This document shows positions 1-6,100 of a stretch of 36,942 bases of DNA, piece by piece. Location: positions 1 to 36,942 of the forward strand of contig JAJYDE010000040.1 in NCBI GenBank assembly GCA_021777755.1. Direction: 5' to 3'. A program made the translations under genes and the position numbers. This stretch comes from Deltaproteobacteria bacterium. GTDB lineage: Bacteria; Desulfobacterota; Syntrophobacteria; Syntrophobacterales; Syntrophobacteraceae. The notes under the pieces were generated by a model that worked only from the letters and a program-made list of their open reading frames with translations, made no database searches and was not told where the DNA came from. Position 1 is the stretch's first letter; each line of letters opens with the position of its first letter.

Positions 1-200
1 GACAGGATGGTTGGTAAGTGGCGTGCGCTATCAATTCCTGTTAATTCAATGACTTGCTTAAGTTAATGGCATTGGGTCGGACCAAGCAAGATGCTTGATT
101 GACGCGGATTTAGGCCAGATACAATGCGGTTTTTTGGCCTTAGAACGCTGTTTTTAGCCATGAAAAGACCCATTTAAGCCGGAGTGAAGAGTAAAATGCG
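1..200. other. Non-coding stretch with short inverted repeats
   Basis: No convincing gene is seen. The stretch is more A+T-rich than the rest of the window. It holds small dyads, for example CAAGCA/TGCTTG at 83-97 and AGGCCA/TGGCCT at 112-140. It could be the edge of a decayed mobile element lying to the left, but no transposase or clear terminal repeat can be recognised. Confidence 0.3.
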
Positions 201-201
201 A

Positions 202-375
202 CAGGATCGGCCGCACCGGATTCGCTCTGGCCTGACCACACGCACACCCCGAGGTGTCCTCTATGGTCCGCTACCATGGAATATCCCTCAGGAAAATCCG
301 GTGTGCTTCCTTAGGTTCAGGCAGCCCTGAGGCATCCCCGGTGGTCTCAACCATGGAATAGCCCCCAGGAGGGGC
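202..375. repeat. Left copy of a ~170-bp diverged direct repeat flanking the toxin-antitoxin pair
   Basis: Three blocks recur in the same order and orientation at 1162-1330: CAGGATCGG (202 and 1162), GTGTGCTTCCT (301 and 1250) and CCCCGGTGGTCTCA (336 and 1284). The offset falls slightly, from 960 to 948, so there are small indels. Inside this copy a shorter unit of the form TGGTC...CCATGGAATA-CCC-CAGG occurs twice, at 264-292 and 342-369, about 78 bp apart. On the minus strand the unit reads as a PGGY-x2-ETTGD-x2-G-like peptide, but stops interrupt it, so it is more likely a DNA repeat or a relic than a gene. Confidence 0.6.
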
Positions 376-388
376 AGAGGATGGTCCT

Positions 389-805
389 CTATTTCGTTTT
401 TCCATAGCTTTGCAGTCTTCCAGGCAATTGAACCGGAATGGTCGAGTGCTTGAAGTCGGCGATATTCCGAGTGACAATCATATTGATGTTGGCGAGCGCG
501 GCGGCTTCATGCAGCACGGCGTCCTCGAAGTCCTTAAACGGCAGTCGTAGCGCCCTTTCCAGAACTGTCTTGTTGACCGGCGCAATCTCGAAGATAGTAA
601 GCAGAAGAGAAATACCATCAAGCGCGCCTCTAACTCCCGCCGACTTTCTGATTAAATAGTGGAGCGTTGTCACCGTTGATGCGCACAACCAACCTTCGAT
701 CTCACCGGACTCAACCATCGAGAGGCAGACGGCAGCGTCCTGTGAAAAGGGCTCCCTGTCAAGCAGGAGGTCCAAGATCACGTTGGTGTCAAAGAGCACT
801 CTCAA
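389..805 (-). CDS. vapC: PIN-domain toxin (VapC family ribonuclease)
   Basis: This 138-residue protein has the length and layout of a type II VapC toxin, a Mg2+-dependent PIN-domain ribonuclease that usually cleaves tRNA or rRNA. The first acidic residue is in the N-terminal LFDTN motif (D6), further acidic residues lie in the FKDFEDAVLHEA segment near residue 93, and a TRNIADF motif near residue 113 completes the usual quartet. The start overlaps the stop of the upstream antitoxin by four bases, the coupling normal for such pairs. VapC identity rests on motif and context. The RNA target cannot be read from sequence. Confidence 0.88.
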   Translation of the reverse strand: MRVLFDTNVILDLLLDREPFSQDAAVCLSMVESGEIEGWLCASTVTTLHYLIRKSAGVRGALDGISLLLTIFEIAPVNKTVLERALRLPFKDFEDAVLHEAAALANINMIVTRNIADFKHSTIPVQLPGRLQSYGKTK

Positions 806-1041
806 AGGTGTTTCTCCTCAAGATATCCATGGTAGTCTTCTTTCCTGGCCCCGCTCTCCTTGAGCAGGCCTTTGAGTGAAGCAATTTTTGGCGTGATCTC
901 GATCTCATCGGAAAGAGGCGAATCGAGTTTTTCAAAGTAATCAGCCACTATCTTGGAGACCGATTTCCCAGCCTTCTTTGAAAATCTCTTCGCTTTCCTG
1001 ATAAGCACTTCATCCAGACGCAACGTCAGCTTAGTCTGCAC
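802..1041 (-). CDS. Antitoxin of the VapBC-type pair (DUF6364-like)
   Basis: This 79-residue protein opens with a ribbon-helix-helix-like segment (KLTLRLDEVLIRKAKRFSKK, then SVSKIVADYFEKL) that should dimerise and bind the operator. The acidic and basic C-terminal tail would wrap the PIN toxin. The start is GTG at 1041, with GGAG seven bases upstream. It precedes and overlaps the toxin by four bases. A sigma-70 promoter at 1078-1106 is overlapped by an inverted repeat at 1060-1087, the expected autorepression site. DUF6364 is the closest family from memory. The antitoxin role follows from order and size. Confidence 0.82.
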   Translation of the reverse strand: MQTKLTLRLDEVLIRKAKRFSKKAGKSVSKIVADYFEKLDSPLSDEIEITPKIASLKGLLKESGARKEDYHGYLEEKHL

Positions 1042-1059
1042 TAGTCATCTCCAGATTAA

Positions 1060-1106
1060 GACGTATAGGTATCATAATTTATACGTCATAAGTAAATTAA
1101 TGTCAA
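1060..1106 (-). promoter_or_regulatory. Promoter and operator of the toxin-antitoxin operon
   Basis: On the minus strand a perfect TTGACA (1101-1106) is followed after 17 bases by TATAAA (1078-1083), placing the start of transcription near 1071. A perfect 8-bp inverted repeat, GACGTATA and TATACGTC separated by 12 bases (1060-1087), covers the -10 and the start point. This is the arrangement expected for an operator bound by the RHH antitoxin or by the toxin-antitoxin complex. Confidence 0.75.
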
Positions 1107-1161
1107 ATTTCAAAGAGGTGGCATGGGTGGGGATCTTTCGGCGGAGACCATTCGCATCGTG

Positions 1162-1330
1162 CAGGATCGGCGTAGTTCACGGGGTGTGGGCTTCATGCCC
1201 GAACCATCTCCGATGGTCTCGGCCCATTGGTATCCCCCAGCAAAACCACGTGTGCTTCCTGATCCACACCCTGCCTGTACTGTCCCCGGTGGTCTCAGTC
1301 ACGTAGTATCCCCCGGGGATAAAAGAGGGC
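1162..1330. repeat. Right copy of the diverged direct repeat flanking the toxin-antitoxin pair
   Basis: This copy matches 202-375 block by block. It contains two internal units of the form TGGTCTC...GTATCCCCC, at 1214-1240 and 1290-1316, about 76 bp apart. Read on the minus strand, both give PGGY..ETTGD/ETIGD..SG-like peptides, in different frames. The two copies bracket the toxin-antitoxin genes, so the pair may have arrived or moved as a unit, or the repeat family may simply be dispersed in this genome. Confidence 0.6.
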
Positions 1331-1804
1331 GTTCCGTGAAACCGCCTGCTGAGATTCAGATGATTGCCATGCTCAAACTCATAGTCCCGCATGCCGCGCC
1401 AAGCCTCTGTCCCGCCTGGAAACCGATGCTTATCACTGGAAAGGGAGAGGAACTCATGATCTGGAAAAATGGCGTCTTCATGATTCCTAGGGGAATCAGC
1501 CAATACCTTCTAGCCCGGACCGACAGAGGAGCATATTTTGACTGATCTTCTCCACCGACCCCAAAGTATCCAAGCGGTCTGAGCCGCGCCAAGCGACTGC
1601 TCGGCGTATTGTGAAAGAAATTTCGGGAAAGCGATATCAGCATGATGGACGCCGGCTCCAAAAGCCTTGTTCTGGCGGCTTTCGAAGTTTTTGGATTACC
1701 TCGAAAAGAAGGGCGTAAGCGACGTTTACTCCATCACCGGGGATGTCATCTCATCCAAGCGCAATATAATCGGCAACCAGGAACGGGAAAAAGGGACAAG
1801 AAGC
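1331..1804. other. Intergenic stretch with no recognisable gene
   Basis: Open frames here are short, overlap on both strands, and resemble no family I recognise. A plus-strand frame from about 1667 reads a plausible peptide (FLDYLEKKGVSDVY...) but runs straight into the antisense of the sigma-54 activator, so it may be the relic of a gene end. No promoter, terminator or RNA gene could be supported. Confidence 0.4.
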
Positions 1805-3196
1805 TCAACCGGCTTTTTCGGGCTCGATATTGAGTCGTTTGATTTTTCGCCGCAGAGTGTTTTTGTCTATCCCCAGTTCGCGCGCCGTGGCCATACGCCG
1901 CCAGCCGTTGCGATCGAGGGCGCACAAGATCGTGTTGCGCTCGAAATCAACAAGTGTCAGGCCCCCGGTATGCGCCGCCGGGCAGGCTTGATCCTTCTGG
2001 AGATAGTCGGGCAGGCATCGGGGTTGAATGAGCCCCTGGCGGCACAGGATGAAGGCATACTCGATCGCGTTTTCCAACTCGCGGATGTTGCCCGGCCAGT
2101 CATGGCGCATGAAAACGGCCAAAACTTCCTGGCTGAGTCCGGCAACCTCCTTGTTCCTCACCCGGTTGAGCCGCTCGATGAAATGGGCGGCAAGGAGCGG
2201 AATGTCTTCCTTTCGCCGGGCAAGAGGGGGCAATTCCAGCTTCACGACATTTATGCGGTAATAGAGGTCTTTTCTAAAAAGGCCTTCATCGACCAGTCGC
2301 GAAAGGTCCCTATTGGATGCCGCAACTATCCTGGCGTCGGTCTTTACGGTCCGGGAGGAGCCAAGCGGCTCGTAGGTGCGCTCTTCGAGCACCCTCAGAA
2401 GGCGGACCTGCATGGCGGGGGAAATGTCACCGATTTCATCGAGGAAAAGCGTTCCCCCTTCGGCCATTGCAAACCGTCCGAAGCGGGTGCGCTTGGCATC
2501 GGTGAAAGCTCCCGCCACATGGCCGAAGAGTTCGGATTCCAAAAGCGTGTCGGGAAGTGCGCCGCAGTTGATTGCCACAAAGGGCTTGGAGGCCCGCGGG
2601 CTCAGGTTGTGGATCGCGCGGCTAACCAGTTCCTTTCCGGTGCCGCTCTCACCATGGATCAACACCGTGCTCTCGCTTCGGGCCACTTCGGGAAGTATCG
2701 AAAACAGGCGCATCATGGCCGGTGATTTCGAAATAATGTCCTTGAAGCTGTACCGCCGGTCGATTTCCTTGCGCAGACTTTCAACAACGCTCAAATCCCG
2801 GAAGGTTTCCACTCCGCCGATAACCTTGCCCGACTCATCCTTTAGCAAAGCACTGCTGACGCTGATCGGAACTTCCCTGCCGTCGGCGCGAAGAATCAAA
2901 ACCGGTCGGTTTACGACCGGCTTCTTTGTCTCCATGGTGGATTTCAAAGCACACACGGATTCACAGATGTTGGCCCGGAAGACTTCGCAACAAGGCCGCC
3001 CCAGGGCCTGCGAGGCGGAAATGCCGGTGATCGACTGGGCCGCGCGATTAAAGGAGGTGATCCGCCACTCGGAATCGACGGTGAATACGCCGTCCGCGAT
3101 GCTGTTCAATATGATTTCAGTCTGAGGCGATACAGCCGATTGCACGACTGTCTTCTTTGCGGCCATCATAGAATTTCCGTTTCGTCCGGCCTTCAC
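1805..3196 (-). CDS. PAS-domain sigma-54-dependent transcriptional activator
   Basis: This 463-residue enhancer-binding protein has an N-terminal PAS sensor (about 24-135), a central AAA+ domain (about 150-385) and a C-terminal Fis-type helix-turn-helix (about 420-463). Walker A is GESGTGKE (182-189) and Walker B is LFLDEIGD (250-257). The sigma-54 contact loop reads GAFTDA (229-234), a known variant of GAFTGA. The PAS domain carries a cysteine cluster (C69, C70, C78, C82) that could bind metal or sense redox state. There is no receiver domain, so the signal is probably read directly by PAS. The GTG start overlaps the stop of the MBL-fold gene by four bases; an ATG at 3171 is an alternative. 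Its targets are unknown, and no good sigma-54 promoter was found beside this operon. Confidence 0.9.
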   Translation of the reverse strand: MKAGRNGNSMMAAKKTVVQSAVSPQTEIILNSIADGVFTVDSEWRITSFNRAAQSITGISASQALGRPCCEVFRANICESVCALKSTMETKKPVVNRPVLILRADGREVPISVSSALLKDESGKVIGGVETFRDLSVVESLRKEIDRRYSFKDIISKSPAMMRLFSILPEVARSESTVLIHGESGTGKELVSRAIHNLSPRASKPFVAINCGALPDTLLESELFGHVAGAFTDAKRTRFGRFAMAEGGTLFLDEIGDISPAMQVRLLRVLEERTYEPLGSSRTVKTDARIVAASNRDLSRLVDEGLFRKDLYYRINVVKLELPPLARRKEDIPLLAAHFIERLNRVRNKEVAGLSQEVLAVFMRHDWPGNIRELENAIEYAFILCRQGLIQPRCLPDYLQKDQACPAAHTGGLTLVDFERNTILCALDRNGWRRMATARELGIDKNTLRRKIKRLNIEPEKAG

Positions 3197-3951
3197 CCGG
3201 CATGACCATCCTTGAGCCCGTCTCCATTGACCTGGAGTCGGGGAATTCTGCCCGATTTTCCCACCGAAAGTTCATGCAGCGGCACTATTATGTCGGCCAT
3301 CTCCCGAATCTTTTTGGCGCTCTCATATGCCGCGATCGCATCAGTGTGGACCCCGGAAGGCACGCTCGGACCACCGGGCGGAAAGTTCAGCCCGTTGCAG
3401 CAAAAGCCCGTGATAATCGCTTTTCCCGCAGCCGTGTTAACAGCAACCGACTGACCTCCCGGAGTGTGGCCCGGGGAATGGATCAGATCGATTCCTTCCA
3501 TCAAATTCACGTCGCCTTCCACCAGTTCGACATTCAAACCGTCCAGGATGTCCGAATAATAGCGGTGATCGAGAGGATGAGGGTTGAGGAAAAAATCGTA
3601 TTCCGCCCTTTGCACGATGATTTTAGCCCGCGCACACTTCGGGTCGTTTTCGCAGTGATCGTTATGCAAATGGGTATGAATGATAATATCCACATCCTCG
3701 GGCCGCAGCCCGTGATCGCCAAGCGCCTCTTCGAATTCCTGGATTTTGAGACCGTGGTCACGCCCGACGTGCTCGGGTACGACAAACTGCTCCAGGCCGC
3801 TATCGACCAGGATAACCTCTTGGGCCCCCTTTATGAGGAAGACGTAAATGGGTATCCAGATGCGCTTGCCGTATCCCCGCAGATAGGTCATGATCCCCTG
3901 ATCGGTCTCATTGGCCCCGATTACCAGAGGGTAAATGACATATTCTCTCAT
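3193..3951 (-). CDS. MBL-fold metallo-hydrolase (N-acyl homoserine lactonase-like)
   Basis: This 252-residue metallo-beta-lactamase-fold protein has the metal motif HTHLHNDH (92-99), a later ligand in SPGH (H162) and a C-terminal H226. The general plan is that of lactonase-like MBL hydrolases. The aspartate that usually bridges the two metals is not apparent. The equivalent segment reads TGFCC (181-185), offering two cysteines instead, so the metal site may be altered. The gene lies 24 bp after the DUF134 gene and overlaps the sigma-54 activator by four bases, so the three are very probably cotranscribed. The substrate is unknown, and calling it a quorum-quenching lactonase would go beyond the evidence. 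Confidence 0.82.
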   Translation of the reverse strand: MREYVIYPLVIGANETDQGIMTYLRGYGKRIWIPIYVFLIKGAQEVILVDSGLEQFVVPEHVGRDHGLKIQEFEEALGDHGLRPEDVDIIIHTHLHNDHCENDPKCARAKIIVQRAEYDFFLNPHPLDHRYYSDILDGLNVELVEGDVNLMEGIDLIHSPGHTPGGQSVAVNTAAGKAIITGFCCNGLNFPPGGPSVPSGVHTDAIAAYESAKKIREMADIIVPLHELSVGKSGRIPRLQVNGDGLKDGHAG

Positions 3952-3975
3952 CTCCTCCTCCTCTCACCGCGCAAT

Positions 3976-4296
3976 TCAACCGGAGCAGAAACTCCCTCCG
4001 GAAATCTTCCTGGCGCCCCCTTCGCCCTCGATTCGAAGAGCGAGCCCTCTGGCCAGCACCCTGGCCACCTTGTTTCTGGCCGATTCGAGGATCCTGCCGA
4101 AAGTCTGGCGGGAAATTCCCATCTTTTCCGCCGCCTGCCCATGATAGAGCCGTTCCAGATCAGCCAGCCGAATCGCTTCGAATTCGTCCATCGACAAGAC
4201 CACTTCCTCAAGGGAGGCGATCGGGACCCCAGCGGGCTTGAAAATTCTGCAATCGGGCTCACAATCGATTTTGCGACAGCATTTCGGGCGGGCCAT
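3976..4296 (-). CDS. DUF134 family putative DNA-binding protein
   Basis: This 106-residue protein matches the DUF134 pattern: a MARPKCCRKI start, a cysteine-rich N-terminus (C6, C7, C12, C16), then a sigma-70-region-4-like helix-turn-helix (DEFEAIRLADLERLYHGQAAEKMGISRQTFGRIL split over about 37-70). The family is predicted to bind DNA, and the cysteines suggest a metal or Fe-S site. The ATG at 4296 was chosen over one 21 bp upstream because GAGG lies 7-8 bases before it and the family starts MARP. It heads an operon with the MBL-fold gene and the sigma-54 activator. A 22-bp dyad overlaps its promoter, which suggests autoregulation. Confidence 0.88.
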   Translation of the reverse strand: MARPKCCRKIDCEPDCRIFKPAGVPIASLEEVVLSMDEFEAIRLADLERLYHGQAAEKMGISRQTFGRILESARNKVARVLARGLALRIEGEGGARKISGGSFCSG

Positions 4297-4316
4297 AATC
4301 CAACCTCGTTCTTTCA

Positions 4317-4345
4317 ATTATGAGCATATGCCCACAATATGGCAA
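4317..4345 (-). promoter_or_regulatory. DUF134 operon promoter with overlapping 22-bp operator dyad
   Basis: On the minus strand TTGCCA (4340-4345) is followed after exactly 17 bases by CATAAT (4317-4322), giving a start near 4310, just ahead of the DUF134 ATG. Over the spacer and -10 lies an imperfect palindrome at 4317-4338, centred on GCATATGC (4324-4331) with flanking TG/CA and ATT/AAT pairs. In all, 18 of 22 positions are symmetric. A repressor bound here would block RNA polymerase. The DUF134 protein is the obvious candidate, by inference. Confidence 0.65.
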
Positions 4346-4435
4346 ACTAAAAATCCGGCGGCCAAAGATCGAACGATGAAAATGGCGAAAGAGCATCCTT
4401 TGGACGTCAATCATATTTGCCCGACTGTTTCCCGA

Positions 4436-4453
4436 CCTTATTTTTCAATAAGG
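4436..4453 (+). other. Small hairpin upstream of cobO
   Basis: CCTTATT and AATAAGG form a perfect 7-bp stem with a TTTC loop. It ends six bases before the GGGAG that probably serves as the ribosome-binding site of cobO (4459-4463). It may affect translation. It is too small to be a cobalamin riboswitch, and no B12-box-like sequence was seen. Confidence 0.35.
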
Positions 4454-4471
4454 AGCAAGGGAGAAACCGAA

Positions 4472-5071
4472 ATGACTTACGATGAGCGGAAAATGACCCG
4501 GCCGCACCCCCGGATTCCCATGACCACACTTTCACCCGCAAAGCGAGTGGGGCTTGTCGTGGTGCTCACCGGATACGGGAAAGGCAAAACCACCTCGGCC
4601 ATGGGCATGGTGCTTCGCGCCCGCGGCCATGGCATGAAGGTCTAGGTGGTCCAGTTCATGAAAGGCGATATCTTCACGGGCGAATGGGAGGCGATAAAGA
4701 AATTGGACTGCGACGTGGAGATGGCGGCAACCGGGATGGGGTTTTGCGGAATCCAGGGCAACCCCTACCCCTACAGAGCGCACAGGGAGTCCGCCCGGCA
4801 GGCGCTAAATCTTGCAAATGCCCGGATTACATCCAACGCGTACGATCTCGTAGTCCTCGATGAAATCAATAACGCGATCCATCTGAAACTGGTCGATCTC
4901 GAGCAGGCGACCCGACTCATTCGAAACAAGCCCCCGCTACCGCACCTGGTACTCACCGGCCGGGACGCGGCCCCCGAAATCATCTGCCTCGCCGATACGG
5001 TAAGCGAGGTAAAAGAGATCGCCCACGCTTATCGAAAAGAAATAGAACCCCAACCCGGCATCGACTATTGA
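4472..5071 (+). pseudogene. cobO: Cob(I)yrinic acid a,c-diamide adenosyltransferase, interrupted by an in-frame amber codon
   Basis: The product would transfer the 5'-deoxyadenosyl group of ATP to cobalt in corrinoid synthesis or salvage. The first part holds the P-loop GYGKGKTT. The second part continues VVQFMKG, the ATGMGF segment, VLDEIN and the family's terminal IDY, so together they align end to end with CobO/BtuR at about the normal length of 200. A single TAG at 4643-4645 falls between GHGMKV and VVQFMKG in the same frame, with no frameshift. Start choice: ATG 4472 with GGGAG about eight bases upstream; an in-frame extension upstream exists but is not family-like. Possible explanations are a recent nonsense mutation, a sequencing error, or readthrough. 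TAG is the ordinary terminal stop of several genes here, which argues against routine recoding. Confidence 0.85.
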
Positions 5072-5102
5072 AAACAGGCGGGGCGCCAAATCGAAGCCCA
5101 CC

Positions 5103-6014
5103 TTAGCGGGGCGGATTGTTTCTTTTCTCATTTGCGGTTTGTACTGAAAAATCCAGCAGAGCCGAACTTTCCCGGTAGGCTTGCGCACAAAAATCGCCCA
5201 AATGCAGGGCGCTTCGCTTGAAATCTTCCACAATCCCCTCCATGTTTTCCGATTTGTAGAGCCCTTCGTAGACTTCGAGGCTTTCCTTAAGCTCGGAAAA
5301 AATTCGCCCCGTATTGGGATTCATCTGGGTAATGGCGGCATAGAGTTCCGGGTTTTGGGCAAAAATCCTGCCCACCAGATTCATTTCGATCCGGTAGCTC
5401 GGGCTTGTGTACTCCATGGTTTCGTGAATATCTATTCCCAGTTCCCGGAGGGTGCGGCCCATGAGCATCGTGGTGAGATGAAACAGCACCTGTATGATGC
5501 TCATCATCCGGTCGTGTTCCTCGGGGCTGCATTCCTTTACCCGGATGCCGCTCGAAGTAAACAGTCGGCGAAGAGATTGCCACTCTTGACTGGATATGCG
5601 AACCGGGCAGGCGGCCAGAGTCTGGCCCGAAAAGCTCGAAACCCCGCCCCCGAACATGGGGTGCAAACCCACGACCCCGGCCTGAGATCGCAGCATCTCG
5701 GCCACGGTGGCGACTTTGAGGCTGGTAAGGTCCATAAGGAGCTGACCCGGCCGCGCAAAGGCGACAAGTTCCCGGATGATTTCAACCGACTTGTGAAGGG
5801 GAACGGCAAACAGGACGATATCGCATTCCCTCATGGCGCGCTCGGAGGTATAAACCGTCCCCAAATCCACGACGTTCACCCGGAAACCGCGCGAGCTGAA
5901 AAAATTGGAAAAAAGGCGCCCCATCTCCCCCTGTCCGCCGATTATGCCGACAGGGGACTGTTTGTTCCATTGGAGATCGGAACCCCGCGAGCCCGAAAAA
6001 CAAGAAAGCCCCAT
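5103..6014 (-). CDS. tyrA: Prephenate dehydrogenase
   Basis: This 303-residue protein oxidatively decarboxylates prephenate to 4-hydroxyphenylpyruvate on the tyrosine branch. It resembles the dehydrogenase half of enterobacterial TyrA: a Rossmann motif GIIGGQGEMGR near residue 20, LHPMFGGGVSSFSGQ in mid-protein, and the helical C-terminal part with EHDRMM, SPSYRIEMNLVGRIFAQNPELY and FKRSALHLGDF. There is no chorismate mutase domain. The ATG at 6014 has GAGG about ten bases upstream; a longer frame upstream lacks family similarity. It follows aroF by 86 bp on the same strand, with a strong hairpin in the gap, and is probably under the same attenuator. NAD preference and any arogenate activity cannot be told. 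Confidence 0.9.
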   Translation of the reverse strand: MGLSCFSGSRGSDLQWNKQSPVGIIGGQGEMGRLFSNFFSSRGFRVNVVDLGTVYTSERAMRECDIVLFAVPLHKSVEIIRELVAFARPGQLLMDLTSLKVATVAEMLRSQAGVVGLHPMFGGGVSSFSGQTLAACPVRISSQEWQSLRRLFTSSGIRVKECSPEEHDRMMSIIQVLFHLTTMLMGRTLRELGIDIHETMEYTSPSYRIEMNLVGRIFAQNPELYAAITQMNPNTGRIFSELKESLEVYEGLYKSENMEGIVEDFKRSALHLGDFCAQAYRESSALLDFSVQTANEKRNNPPR

Positions 6015-6054
6015 ATTTGATTCCTCGTGCGGCCAATTGGTGCAAAATGATCCC

Positions 6055-6079
6055 CCGGGCGGAGATGAACTCCGCCCGG
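6055..6079 (-). other. Perfect GC-rich hairpin between aroF and tyrA
   Basis: A 10-bp perfect stem (CCGGGCGGAG paired with CTCCGCCCGG) closes a 5-nt loop. No run of U directly follows on the minus strand, so it is not a standard intrinsic terminator. It may stabilise the aroF mRNA end, attenuate tyrA, or mark an RNA-processing point. Confidence 0.6.
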
Positions 6080-6100
6080 CAAAAGCTTGAACCAAGCCTC

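Noticed and set aside
1667-2725. Long plus-strand open frame
   Set aside because: Most of it is antisense to the sigma-54 activator, whose motifs are unambiguous; the first ~45 codons might be a relic but nothing supports a gene.
3202-4323. Long plus-strand open frame opposite the MBL-fold and DUF134 genes
   Set aside because: It is a high-GC antisense shadow with no family-like motif; the minus-strand genes explain the region.
4340-4471. Possible cobalamin riboswitch ahead of cobO
   Set aside because: The gap is too short and no B12-box-like sequence is seen; only a small 7-bp hairpin is present.
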